From the NCBI GenBank assembly GCA_028641055.1, contig CM054057.1:397528541-397592540 (forward strand): DNA of 64,000 nt, given 5' to 3'. Positions 10,888 through 22,508 of the stretch are shown here, in pieces. The position numbers were made by a program, and so were the translations under genes. The notes beneath the pieces were generated by a model that did no database searches, was not told the DNA's origin, and saw only the letters and a list, made by a program, of their open reading frames with translations. Within the stretch, counting starts at the first letter, position 1. Each line of letters opens with the position of its first letter. The stretch comes from Alopecurus myosuroides (lineage: Eukaryota; Streptophyta; Magnoliopsida; Poales; Poaceae).

Positions 10888-11941
10888 GATGCCGAGTGAT
10901 ACCTGTTCCTTCGTGCCACTTCTCATGCGTCAGTCGGCCGATGTGCCGTTTAAACAATTATTTTTTGGATGGTGCGCCTGTGCACCTTTGATATCATTTG
11001 CCGGTATTTTGTTAATGCACGCTAAGGTCTTGATACACTCTATTCCTCTTCGGAGCTTTTAAATTTATTCACTTTTGAACTCATTTGCACTAGATATCCG
11101 ACTTTCTTTATTGTTCCTTTTGTGAGACTCGGTTTCCGGGTTTCATGGGTGTTGACAAGCGGACTTGCTTTGAAGTCCCCAAGCCCCCAAGACTCGGATG
11201 TTTGGACTTTTTGAGCTTTAACAACTAAGCAATTTTTCTCTTTCTCAATATCCCGAGTCCCCAAGGCTCGGATTTCTGAGTTGGGGATACGTGATTTTTT
11301 AAGGAGAACACATTGCTTGCTGCTAAATCCAAAAAGCCCAGTGCCGTTTCACATAGGTTCTGAAGTTATGCTTAATAATCGTTGAGTTTCCGGCTATTAG
11401 CCATGTACTCTGCATAACTTGTGGTTTAGATGACCCTTTTGACTATCTTGTACTATAAGCCGGCTTTCGCATGGATATCATGTTGTTACATCTGTACGAA
11501 GACAGGTTCAACCAAGTCCCATTGGGCTTCATGGCTGATTGTAATCGTAAGCGAGCAAATCATGCCATTTTAGTGCGAGTCACATTGAGCTTAAGTAAGA
11601 AAAGTCAAGAAAATTTGGCTCCTTTGTCCGGTTATAAGATTGCAGCCGTACTCGGTTTGCGAGTAATCGGCCCTCATAACTCATAGGCATCAAGGCCGGG
11701 TCTTTGAGTTTGCAACTGTGCTATTCAAGCAATCAGCCCCCAAGACCTGAATATATGCAACGTACTGAGACTGAAGAACATAAGAATAACCATCTCTTTA
11801 CTTGATATGAAAAAGTTAGGTCAGCAAGCCGCCTCATTAAAAACCCATCCAGTCCCCAAGGGTACCCTGGATAGGAAAAGAGTACGTCTGAAACCTGCTG
11901 CCTGTTACATCGTGCAATTCCTCTTGCCAATATAGTCTTTA
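10888..11941. other. Tat spacer between antisense gene and pol end
   Basis: About 1 kb with no supported ORF. The two genes converge here, so it holds the 3' ends of both. The phrase CCCCAAG followed by ACTCGG or GCTCGG recurs near 11174-11200 and 11250-11270, with looser copies near 11730 and 11850. On the coding strand these read as purine runs such as CTTGGGGACT, resembling the element's own polypurine tract. Confidence 0.5.
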
Positions 11942-13299
11942 CTAAGTATAATATGGACGTAGCTGAGCCACGTTCCATGGCATGTCTCTTTCTTTCATAG
12001 ATGAAGTGGTGTGAGCGGTGTCATTAACTGTAGCCGACTCCTCCCTTGCATCTACCAAGTAATACGATCCATTGTGCAGATTCCGGCTTATGATGAACGG
12101 TCCTTCCCATGGCGGTGATAATTTGTGTTTTCCTTCGGTTGACTGTACCAGGCGCAAAACCAGGTCTCCTTCCTGGAAGACCCGGGTTTTCACGCGCCGG
12201 CTATGATACCTCCGTAAACCTTGCTGATAAATGGCTGATCTCTCCAGGGCTTGTTCCCTTTGTTCTTCTAACATATCTACGGCGTCCTGCCGGGTCTTTT
12301 CGTTCTCCACTTCAACGTAAGCTGATACTCGCGGTGAATCATGGATAATGTCACTCGGTAACACTGCTTCCGCACCATAGACCATGAAGAAGGGTGTCAT
12401 TTGAGTGGATCTGTTAGGTGTAGTGTTGATACCCCAAACCACGGAAGGAAGTTCCTCGACCCATGCGCCAGCAGCCCTGATACAGGGGACTCGCAATCAT
12501 GGTTTCAATCCGCGGAGCAATTCTTGGTTTGCCCTCTCCACTTGTCCGTTGGCCTGTGGATGAGCCACTGATGCTACATCGAGCCGGATTCCATTGTTGC
12601 CACATAACTTTTCCATCTCACCAAGGGACATGTTGGTTCCATTGTCGGTAATTATGCTGTGGGGATACCCAAACCGGTAGATAATTCTTTTCAGGAACTT
12701 GACTGCTGTAGCTGCTTCACAGTTAGTAACTGGCATAACCTCAACCCACTTGGTAAACTTATCAATAGCCACTAAAAGATGTGTCTTCTTGCAAGGTGAC
12801 ATATGAAAGGGGCCAACCATGTCCATCCCCCAGACGGCGAACGGCCAAGTTAACGGGATGGTCCGTAATTCCATAGCCGGCACATGGGTTTGGCGAGCGT
12901 ACCTTTGACATCCGTCACACCTTGCTACTAATCGTTCCGCATCTGCTAGAGCCGTGAGCCAGAAAAATCCGTGTCGATAAGCCTTGGCCACAAGGGATCT
13001 TGTGGATGCATGATGCCCACAATCGCCTTCATGGATTTCCTTGAGGATCTGCCGGCCCTCTTCTGGTGCCACGCAACGCAAAAAGACCCCCGCGGTGCTT
13101 CTCTTGTATAACTCCCCGTTGATGATAGAATATCCCTTTGCTCGCCGCAAAATTTGCCTTGCTAACACTTCTTGCTGTGGTAACTCGCCTCGTGATAGGT
13201 AGGCCAAAAATGGTTCTGTCCACTCTGGGATAGCACGTACAGTGGCCACGAGTCCTATATCCGGGTCTTGACTTGCCAATTCCTCCTCTGACTCGGTTT
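11942..13299 (-). pseudogene. Tat integrase
   Basis: This is the C-terminal part of the polyprotein, which would integrate the cDNA into the host genome. It shows the HHCC zinc-binding region (HH pair near GDCGHHAST, CC pair in CDGCQ), then a complete DDE triad: Asp in VWGMDMVGPF, Asp in IITDNGTN and Glu in NGQVERANQ. A conserved C-terminal domain ends in WNVAQLRPYYT with its stop at 11942-11944. An in-frame TGA at 12497-12499 (CGA in relatives, judged by context) separates catalytic core and tail, and a frameshift near 13290 separates it from RNase H. No chromodomain is visible, as expected for Tat. Confidence 0.88.
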
Positions 13300-15571
13300 A
13301 ACTGATGGTCGCCATAATTCGTCCAGGAAAACGTTGGGTGGGACCGGCTCTCTGCGCGAGCCGAGTCTAGCGAGGGCGTCGGCTGCCTCATTCTTTCTTC
13401 TATCTATATGCTCCACCTCATACCCGGAAAAACATCCCGCAACCCTATCAACTTCCCTGCGGTATGCTGCCATAGTTGCGTCCTTTCTATCTCAAGTTCC
13501 TGACACCTGCTGTACCACAAGGTCTGAATCTCCGAAGCATCGTATCCTCTTGATGTTCATCTCCTTGGCTACCTTTAAGCCATGCAATAGGGCCTCATAC
13601 TCGGCCACATTATTGGAACAGTCAAAGTGAATTTGTAGTACGTAACTCAGTTTGTCTCCTTTGGGTGATGTTAGCACCACCCCAGCTCCTGATCCCTCAT
13701 ACTGCTTTGATCCATCGAAGTGCATGGTCCATGACTCGGAGTTTGGAACCGTGGTAGTCATGCCTGTGTGTGTCCAATCATTAACGAAATCGACCAAAGC
13801 CTGAGATTTGATTGTTGACCTGGGCTCGTAGCTGATGTGATAATCCCCCATTTCTATCGCCCATTTGGCTATTCTTCCGGTTGCATCCGAGTTTCTAATG
13901 ATATCCGACATTGGTATTGAGCTAACCACGGTTATGGGGTGGTCCTGGAAATACGGCTTCAGTTTCCGGCTGGCCATAAAGACCCCGAAAACCAGTTTTT
14001 GCCAATGCGGATAGCGCTGCTTTGCCTCTGATAATACTTCACTAACATAATAAACCGGTCTCTGGACTGGATAACCCTTCCCATCCTCTTTACGCTCCAC
14101 AACCACTACTGCGCTGACGGCTCGGGGGCCAGCTGCCACATATAGCAACATAGGCTCTTTAGGACCCGGGGCCGCTAGCACTGGTGCTTCAGATAGCTGC
14201 TTCTTTAGTGCCTCGAACGCCTCATCCACCTCTTGATCCCATACAAACTTGTCGGATTTCCTCAAGAGCCGGTACAAGGGTATTGCCTTTTCTCCGAGTC
14301 TTGATATAAATCGGCTCAAGGCTGCTACGCAGCCCGTGAGCTTTTGAACATGCTTCAAATTTTCCGGTTTTTTCAGACCTTGGATAGCTTTGATTTTGTC
14401 CGGGTTTGCCTCAATTCCTCTCTCGGAAACGATAAAGCCAAGTAATTTCCCGGCTGGGACTCCAAATACGCACTTTGTCGGGTTAAGCTTCATCTGATAC
14501 CTCCGTAGGTTCTTGAACGTTTCCTTCAGATCGTCAATAAATGTTTCTGCCTTCCTGGTCTTGATAACCACATCATCCACATAAGCATGGACGTTGCATC
14601 CAATTTGGTCCTCGAAGCACTTCTGAATACACCGTTGATAAGTTGCGCCAGCGTTCTTCAACCCAAATGTCATGGTTTTGTAACAGAAGGCCCCAAAAGG
14701 GGTTATAAACGATGTTTTCTCCCAATCTTCCCTCTTGAGTTTAATCTGATGATACCCGGAATAAGCGTCCAGAAAGCACAATAGGTCACTCCCAGCTACT
14801 GCATCTATGATCTGATCTATCCTTGGTAGTGCGAACGGATCCTTTGGGCAATGCTCTCGTAAAATCAATACACATTCTCCACTCATTGGTCTTTTTCATC
14901 ACTAGCACCGGATTTGCTAACCAGTCCGGATGAAATACTTCCATGATGAAACCGGCTGTCAATAGCCGAGCAATTTCTTCACCTATAGCTTTCCTTCTTT
15001 CCTCATCCATCTTCCTCAAGCCCTGCTTCACAGGCCTGGACTTGGGGTCTACATGCAAACTGTGCTCTGCCAACTCTGTAGGGATACCCGGCACGTCGCT
15101 AGGTGTCAAGGCGAATACGTCCGCATTTGAACGAATGAACTCCACAAGTGCCTTCTCCTGCTCGCCGTCTAAGTTAGAGCCTATAGTAAATTGCTTAGTG
15201 GAATCACCTTCAACAAAGTCTATCATCTTGGTGTCTTGTGCTGCCTTGAATTTTGCTCTTTCGTCCTCGGTATTCGGCCTTTTCAATGCGGTCCTGTCCT
15301 CCGGGTCTACTTGAGACCGATAATACTTGAGTTCCTCTTTTCTGCAAGCCTGCTCGGCCATTACCGAATCTCCTTCGTCGCACTCGGCCGCTATGTCCCG
15401 GTTTCCATGTATGGTGATGGTTTGCTTAGGACCTGGAATCTTCAGTTGTAGATACACATAACACGGCCTGGCCATGAATTTGGCGTAAGCCGGTTTTCCA
15501 AATAGTGCGTGATAAGGACTGCGCAATTCGACTACCTCGAACGTGAGCCACTCCACTCGATAATTATCCGT
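13300..15571 (-). pseudogene. Tat reverse transcriptase and double RNase H
   Basis: It would copy element RNA into DNA. Visible motifs are MCIDFT, FLDAYSGYHQIK, GLKNAGATYQR and the catalytic YVDDVV box (near 14575), followed by a gypsy-type RNase H (PMLLYVAAG onwards). After it comes a second, plant-archaeal-type RNase H with MHFDGSK, the Glu of NVAEYEALL, and the Asp of FGDSDLVV. The second RNase H marks the Tat lineage. Defects: a small deletion near 14865 shifts the frame between CIDFT and CPKDPF, a TGA at 13492-13494 lies within the second RNase H, and a frameshift lies near 13290. The catalytic residues themselves are kept. Confidence 0.9.
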
Positions 15572-16190
15572 TTATTCTCCGAAAGCTACCTCCAATGCGA
15601 TTTTCCCCTCGGGACATGCCGAGTGACCCGGCACTATTCCATGAAAAATTGTTGAGCTTTTCTGCAGCTGGGACTCCTTGAGACCCATGCGTGAAAAAGT
15701 TTCCCAGTACAAGATATTGATGCTACTTCCACCGTCCATCAGGACCCTTTTTAACTCGTAACCATTAACCTGTGGTGCGACTACCAATGCTAAGACTCCC
15801 GGGTGCTCTATTCTTTCCGGGTGATCTCTTCTGCTCCATGTTATCTCTTGTTCCGCCCATCTCAGGTGTTCCGGAACAGTCGAGGAAACCGAGTTCACAG
15901 CTTGCTCGAGTATCTTTTTGTTCCTGTCAGAAGTTCCTGTAGTATGCACATGATATTTTCCTTTTAAATCAGGCGTACGTACCATACCGATGAAGACGCT
16001 GATCCGGCCGATTGTCACGACGGATCCGGATTCGAGGCGATCCGACTCTGGCCCCCAGCCGGAATCGTCCACCGTCTTTTCTCCTTTGTGGTCGATGTAG
16101 ATCTCGCCGACGACAAGATTCTCCATGTTCTTCCGAGCTTCTCCCGTGATGTAAACACCTTTGGACGCAGGCCCCACGGTGGGCGCCAAC
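15572..16190 (-). pseudogene. Tat aspartic protease region, gag absent
   Basis: The frame runs from the primer site into a protease with the active-site motif LMDGGSSINILY, which would mature the polyprotein. A TAA at 15572-15574 interrupts the frame between VAFGE and the linker leading to reverse transcriptase; the frame continues unchanged after it. No capsid or zinc knuckle lies between the primer site (16172-16190) and the protease, where relatives carry a gag of several hundred residues. The residues before the protease are partly leader sequence read in frame. A deletion of gag is therefore inferred. Confidence 0.75.
16172..16190 (-). other. Primer binding site of the Tat element
   Basis: On the minus strand TTGGCGCCCACCGTGGGGC follows the 5' LTR end CGACA after one base. 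TGGCGCC-type sites are usual in plant gypsy elements. The tRNA used was not identified. Confidence 0.75.
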
Positions 16191-16666
16191 TGTCGTGGGA
16201 TTATCACGGCAGACGTTACCGGGGGTAACTGATCTTGGGGCAAGACGACACAGGCGTTTGGGAGAGGGTTTAGCTCAGAGGAAAACATGATGGAACTCGA
16301 TCTGGTAGCCGGCAATCAAGTCGCCGAGTCTCCGATCTCAGTATATTAACTCGATCTCTCGTATACACTGGATGCTCGATATCAAGCGGTACTACTAGGG
16401 TTCTTAGATCTCTCTCAACTAGACCTAGGGGTCGGTTTATAAAGCACCCGTACCCCCTGGCTTACTCTCCAAGGCGCACCCTGAATCCTACCCGGACACC
16501 GCATACAAACTCTAACCTTCCTCTACCGTAACCCTCAATCCGGGTTACGAGGCCTACAATCTTGGGCCTTCCAGAAGTTTCTTTATCCTCTGCCGGATCC
16601 TGCGCAGCGTCCTTTGGGCCGGGTTATGCCTTGGAGTTGGCCTACCGGGTTAGTATCCCTCCATCA
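16191..16666 (-). repeat. Tat 5' LTR (right LTR) with TATA box
   Basis: 476 bases, partner of 6050-6525. On the transcribed strand TTTATAAACC (16434-16443 region) is the probable TATA box; it is unchanged in the other LTR near 6295. Confidence 0.95.
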
Positions 16667-16671
16667 CAAAG
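16667..16671. repeat. Target-site duplication CAAAG, right copy
   Basis: Identical to 6045-6049. Joining the flanks restores the Copia gag frame (GCC AAA G|CT CAA). Confidence 0.95.
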
Positions 16672-16826
16672 CTCAAGCTGTAGCTAAGGCGAGTGGCGCG
16701 GAATGCAACTCAGGCTCCAAGTATTCCGAGGCTAATGGATGGGGGTCTAATTCAAAAGTTCCACCAACATTAAATTATGTCTCGGTTCATCCCATTGCTC
16801 CTATGCCACACATTATTAATCTAGCA
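16672..16826 (+). pseudogene. Copia gag, second fragment
   Basis: This continues the frame of 5779-6049 across the Tat insertion for about 51 codons without a stop, ending near PMPHIINLA. The next insertion, the gypsy element at 16827, cuts it. Beyond that element (from 27782) the frame meets a stop after 11 codons and no further gag is recognisable, so the Copia element is probably truncated there. Confidence 0.6.
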
Positions 16827-19800
16827 TGTAACATCCCTGTTTTGCTAAAATAGGATTGTGGTGTTCATCTCATACATGCATGAAACAAAAATTTAATCAT
16901 GTTTGAACTTTAAAATTGAGAAAAATCCATAAAAGTCACTTTAAATGGTTTCCAAAATTTTGAACTGAAAAATATTTCAGTTTCACCAAAGAAAAACATG
17001 GTGAGGCTGGAAATTTCATAAGGCTTCCAAATATCATTTTTGCAAAAATTTTATTTGCAAAAGGCCCTCAAACACCCTGTTCGTGTCCTGGTTTTAAAGA
17101 GAAAGGACCAATTTGTAGTTTCCAGTTTTCCTGGGGGGTTATGGGGAAAATCTTTTATTTTCCCTTTCTTCTTCTCTTTCGGCTAGAAGGACGAGAGGGC
17201 GGCGTCAAGGTGACCGTGCCACCTCCTGCTTCACTCCCTGGCGCGGATAAGACGCAGGGAGGCGCCTGCATCTCGCCCTCCCCCCCTCCTCACACGCGCC
17301 CTCGCGCTCCTCTTAATCTCTCTGCTTCCCCAAACCCGAAACCCTAGCTCCGCCACGATCCGTCGCCGCCGGCGATTGGATCCCTCCCCCGCCATTCTGA
17401 GATGCCGGGAAGGACCGCAAACGTCTACTGCTTCTCCACGAGGACGCACGGGAGACGAGGTTGCCTGCGTCGGGAGAATTTTGACGTTCCTCCTCCTCCG
17501 GCTGTGGCTCGCCGCCATTCTATTGCCGCCGTTGCCAAGATCCACTAGACTCCCCTGACCACGCCATCGATCTCCTGGTGAGCAGAGCGTCCTTTGGGAC
17601 CCCTCCCCCCCGCCCCTACCCCTCGGGTCCGTCGTTTGCATCGTGCACCGTCGCTGCCGTCGCAGAACACGCACGCCGACGAGCGTTCGGCGACCATGTG
17701 GAGGCGGCGCCACCTCCACGTGGTTTCCCGCGAGCAGTGGAGTCGAATGCGCCCTTGCGCGCTCGCGCTCGCGGCCCGACTCGCTGCCGGCGACCACGGT
17801 AGTGGCTTTCCGGACAGCCGCTGACGTCACGATGACGTCACACTGACGTCTTCATGGGGCCAGGATGTCAGGTTTAAATTTTAGAAAATGTTTAATAAAA
17901 GAAAAGAAACTGGCAGGTGGGCCCCACCCTCTATTAATTACAAAAAATAATTAAATCTTTAAAAATGAATAACTTTTATTCTATTAATCAGAAAAATAAA
18001 ATAAAAAAATAGAAATGTTCAGAAAAATATACTCTACATGTTTATGTCATTTTCAAACATGTGTGGCTACAAAAATATGCTTTGTTTAAATTTTTTTAAT
18101 TCATTAAAAATTGGAGAAAAAAGTTTTTAATCAATAAAACTAGAAAATTGCAAGTTATATTCCAAAATGCTTAAAATGACAAATGCAATCTAGTTATGAT
18201 GTTTCCAAAACAATTTGAGCACTTTAAATTTGACACACTTCCAGAATTGCCCGAAGTGCCCTCCGAGGTCCATTTCGGGTTAATTTCACTAAAATTGCAT
18301 AATTGCCATGCGAATCCTAGCAACCCATCGACCATGTTTAGGGCTTTATTTAAGTGCATTAACTTGCTCAAGCATACATGTTGCGCATTGCATCGATGCC
18401 ATGTTTGATTGTTGTTCTTATTTTTGGTGTTATTCCTCCTCGGTAGAATGCGACTCCGAAGAGAAGGCCAACAATGCCATCGATGAATACTTCATCTTAA
18501 CCGAAAAGTCAAGCACTTATTCCAGAAGATCTTTATTTGGTTTTCTTATAACCAAGGCAAGCATAACCTCGTATATGCTCATATATGGTTTCGAAGTGTT
18601 TTGAATCTTGTATATTGCATGCGGTTCAAAGTAATTATGGTCTTAGATAGAGTTCTCCTATACTTGTTGCATCGCCTAAATATTCTGATCCACTGATCCT
18701 AGCAGTTGTAGGTTTGTTTGTGCGCGCTTCGTTAAAGTCTGTGAGTCTTGCTTAGTCATGACTAGTTGTGATCTGATCCATCCGGTTGATGAATCTGGTC
18801 AATGCGTGAATCTATTATGTCAGGTTGTTGTGATTTGAATTATCTTTGATAACTTGACTAATAACGGCATGGATGTGAGGCTAGAATGGGTTGTGGTGTT
18901 TTGTCCTGTTCATGCCCCTAGGAGCTAGTTCTCGCCTTCGAAGCCAAGACTGAGCGTGCAACCACACGCGGGGCCTAACTGACCGCGCTCAAAAACCTAA
19001 CTTGTTTGGCCACATCCATGAGTCACGTACTTTGGACTTTCCATCTGCGTGTGAGTCAGAAAACATTTTGGAGAGAACTTGGGGCGTGACCGGGACAAGT
19101 GATGGACGTACAAGGATCTTGATCCCGACTCACAGAATAGGTGCCGTCAGGAGGTGGTCAACTCCCTGTTGACAGGGTGGCCCTGTTTGGGTTGACTCAT
19201 GGATAGGGTTGAGCAAGGTAAAGGTCGTGGCCAACCACCCTCTGCAGGCACAATGTCGGAAGTGTGCCAATAACTTGGCATTAAGACTCGGATGGTACGT
19301 GTGGGTAAAGTGTACCCCCTGCAGGGATAAATCTCCTCAAGAGGCCGTTCCCACGGTTACGAACGACTTGGTGACAGATTCTGTGATCATAGATAACTTT
19401 AACGGAATGTCTAAAACATGTTGACAATGAATGAAGGGTGCCTCCTCGGAGATGCCGAGAGGGGTGATCCTTGTAGCATGAGATGTCGGGAAATGATGTT
19501 GGTGGATGAAAAGATGATGAATTCAGTAGTTGTTTATCTTTCTCCTCTGTTTTGAAAACACTCCTTGAGACGTGCTATTCTTCCTCGATTTGAAGAAATG
19601 AATCTTGCTTTACAAAAATTGACCTTCATAAAACCCTTTTTGAAATAGCAGATATATAATAGGTTAACTAAGTCTTGTTGAGTACCTCCTGTACTCAGGT
19701 TTTCTTAAACTTTGGTTCAGGTGAAGATCTCACTCCAGTGGTGATTTCAACATGGACATCGACGAGTAGTTTTGGCTTCCCAAGTAGCAACCTGGAATCT

Positions 19801-20405
19801 ATTGGTTGGGATGTTGCCTTATGTTGCAGCCTCTTAGGCCTTTTTTTGTTCTTGTTCACTAGCAACATAACTTGCCTTCCGTTGTCTGATGTAATGTTGG
19901 GTCGTGTGACCTCTGGTTGTAAAGCTATACTCTAGTAATACTTGTTTAATACAGCTTTCATATCTAGAGTGCTGCTTTGATCGGTTGTTGGTTTCGAGCT
20001 CCTTGTTATACAGTTTTGGCTATGCCTGCGCAGTTGTCGCAGTCAAGGGGTTTTGGAGCCGATGATCCATTTCCGAGCACACCTGCCGATGTGATCTGAC
20101 CTGGGGCTTGGTAACCCCTGTAATCCTTGATTGTTGTTGCACTTCCTAGACACATAGAATCTCTATATAGCTTTGGTCCCTCCTTCAGTTTCATATGAAT
20201 CGTGGACGCTTTGATATGCATAGTTGGTTATGACTAGCATGGACACAAGGAGTAGTAGTACCGATGTTATCCGGCCTGCGTGCCGATGAATCTGGTCTAC
20301 GTGCTGTTGTTTGTTGCGGCTGAGGCTGGTAACCCCGAAGTCCTTTTGGGTCCATGACTAGGAGCGCATAACAGTGTGTATACCTCTGGGTCCGGGGTCG
20401 CGACA
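16827..20405 (+). repeat. 5' LTR of the degenerate gypsy element
   Basis: 3579 bases, TGTAACATCC...GTCGCGACA. It contains a GC-rich block at about 17150-17870 that gives long spurious ORFs on both strands, then an AT-rich part. No gene is supported within it. Confidence 0.9.
17822..17851. promoter_or_regulatory. Three TGACGTCA-type boxes at 11-base spacing
   Basis: TGACGTCA (17822), TGACGTCA (17833) and TGACGTCT (17844) lie exactly one helical turn apart. TGACG/ACGT palindromes are known targets of plant bZIP (TGA and related) factors. The partner LTR has the same three positions decayed (TAACGTCA 25185, TGCTGTCA 25196, TGACATCA 25207). A regulatory role is inference. Confidence 0.5.
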
Positions 20406-20410
20406 AGTCA

Positions 20411-20422
20411 TGGTATTAGAGT
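20411..20422 (+). other. Decayed primer binding site
   Basis: TGGTATTAGAGT, five bases after the LTR end, is the tRNA-Met-type site TGGTATCAGAGC with two C-to-T changes. Confidence 0.65.
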
Positions 20423-21263
20423 AGGACTGCCTGTAGGAAAACCTTACGGCTTGGTCGATGTTGAGTCTAGTGATTGTGAAAATTATTTTGAACCGACAAA
20501 TGAGTTGTGAAAACCTCTTTAGGATTCTTTTTACTCCTTAACTGGTATCGCTCTAACTCTGGGTCACCTTACGTGTTTTGATTTGAAAAGGTTTTGCTAT
20601 CTATTCTAGTCATTCAAAATCTAGGTGCCTTCTTTGGCAAGACTATCTTTTACCCAAGTTGACTTAGTGTTAAAGTTCTAGAGTCGTGTGTGTTCCATAT
20701 TCTGTTATCTCTCAATTCAAATGGGAGATTTCTTTCCATCATAATCTCTCAAGATTTTTTGAATTCCACATTATCATGTTATAGAGTTTCAAATCCAGAA
20801 CATTGAGTTTCCTTTCATTTCAAATGTATCCTTTGTCCTTTGCTCAAATTCTTCCGGAGTTATGTATGGTTTTTGAAAGGCACTTCGTGATAGCTATTCG
20901 TAGTGTCCTTTAAGGCACTCAGATAGTACTTATATCTTTCTCAATGGTTTTAACCCTGAGACTTGAACCGAAGGTCCCGAAATGTGCTGAATTGCGATGG
21001 GTTGAATCATGTGGTTCTATAACCATGTGATGCTCATGCCATTTGTATAGGATGCTGACCTTTAACCCATGATCCATTCTGTTGACCCTGAGGAACATTT
21101 TCTACCTCAGGATGGCTACGTATCTCAACTCCAATAGCCATAGGTTCTCTTTTGGAACAAAAAGGGATCACAACAAGAGTGGTCATCATGATTTCCACGT
21201 CTTTGTTCTTGACTCAGCTATACCAATCTTTTTAGCATAGGTTTTACAAATGAGTATTACCCT
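20423..21263. other. Gypsy internal leader and lost gag N terminus
   Basis: No ORF is supported here. By position it corresponds to the leader and the front of gag, scrambled by mutation. Confidence 0.4.
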
Positions 21264-21593
21264 GTGCAATCACGTGATCTTAGGATTTGTCCTGAGCATG
21301 ATCCTACCTTCCAATTGCTCTCAGATCTTTGTCTGTATTTTTGGACACCAAGTTGCATATGTGTGTTGGAGTCTTCTAACGCATGTTGCCCTTGTGGTCC
21401 ATCAGAACATTACACCATGGAATGTGAGGAGAAACAAACTCCAGTAACTCGTTCATCTCTAGGATTAGGTCAAAGTTTTGCAATTCACAGATTAAAGAAA
21501 TTTCATCAGCTTCTATTATGTTCTACCTTCGAGTATCACACTCTTCTACATCAAGAGGTTGTGTTGAGTTTCATGGCCTTACTGATGAAGTGA
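21264..21593 (+). pseudogene. Gag zinc-knuckle remnant of the gypsy element
   Basis: A 109-codon open stretch contains CCPCGPSEHYTMEC (21384-21425), a perfect CX2CX4HX4C zinc knuckle of the retroviral nucleocapsid type. It lies in the expected order before the reverse transcriptase remnant. The rest of the stretch is not recognisable as gag, and the neighbouring frames are full of stops. Confidence 0.65.
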
Positions 21594-22129
21594 TGCTCTT
21601 ACACATGTTCACCCCCTTTCTCCAAGCTGAGTGCTTGAGAATGATGGGGTCTATGCATTGATGTGTGTATCAAATATTTCCAATAATTCTTATTGCTTCG
21701 AAAATTCTAAGAAACATCTGTATCCTTCTTAGCACTATTGGTCAACCGGTCTTTATGTAAAATTGACTATGTTACCAAATCCGTTCTTTCTGATGCACAT
21801 TCCCGGTCAAAGAGTTAGGTTCGTACCAAAGCTCTCAAGACCATATCGTTTTGCCTTAAAAAGCAAGCCTCCTTTCGAACTCCAAGACATACCTATGGGT
21901 TGTGATATTCTGGATATCTTTCTAGAAGTATCACTAGATTGTTACCTGACCATGATGTCTAAACAAGGGGTAATTTAACTACTCCTTTCTCAAAGAAAAT
22001 GTGCTAGATACCCTAGGCTAGTAGGTTGAGCTTAAATAATAACTTGGAGAGTTGAAAGACAAAAGCTCAGCCTAACTTGTTCCTTTGCAAAGGGATGTCT
22101 AGTTCTCATCCCGTTGAAGAAGGATAGTA

Positions 22130-22508
22130 TCTCCTTCATGGACATGCTATCATTCTACCCTTGATTTGATTTGCGCTATCATCAAACCAAGATCGGATCC
22201 AAGGACTACCTTGATGGTGTTTTACCTAAGTATACCTTCATGTCCTTTGATCTGCCCAATAGTTTTCCTTGTTCATGTATCAGATGTGTCCCTCTGCTTG
22301 GAGTATCTTGATAAGTGTGTTGTCGAGCCCATCAATGACATCCTATTTTTCCAAGTTACAAGAGGTTCATTATGAACAATTGGCACTAACGTTGGAAACT
22401 TTAGAGAACCATCTTTGTGTCATCACAAAGATTGTGTTTTGGATGTTTGAAGTCACTTACTCCGATTCATGTGCTTATGGTGAAAGTTGTCACCGGGGAT
22501 CCGAGTAG
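22130..22508 (+). pseudogene. Reverse transcriptase remnant of the gypsy element
   Basis: Pieces of the RT palm can be read across three frames: an equivalent of DLR-YHQ-KI (22160-22200), YTFMSFDLP (about 22230-22258), LEYLDKCVVEPINDILFF (from about 22294) and LALTLETLENH after a shift. The catalytic FIDD box reads PIND, so an essential aspartate is lost. Frameshifts and stops throughout show long-standing decay. Confidence 0.7.

Larger units (their letters stand above)
6045..16671 (-). mobile_element. Tat-lineage gypsy retrotransposon with antisense gene
   Basis: The element is complete from LTR to LTR (6050-6525 and 16191-16666) and flanked by the perfect duplication CAAAG (6045-6049, 16667-16671). 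Transcription runs on the minus strand: 5' LTR on the right, primer site at 16172-16190, then protease, reverse transcriptase, two RNase H domains and integrase, then a long 3' region that holds a spliced gene in the opposite direction. A second, plant-type RNase H and an antisense ORF are hallmarks of the Tat (Grande/RIRE2/Retand) lineage. Gag is missing and pol is broken, so this copy is non-autonomous. Seven differences in 476 LTR bases indicate a young insertion, about half a million years at commonly used grass rates. Confidence 0.92.

Noticed and set aside
17231..17830. 199-codon minus-strand ORF, with a relative at 24520-25193
   Set aside because: GC-rich LTR block; the two LTR copies carry differently broken frames and the product is Arg-rich, low-complexity.
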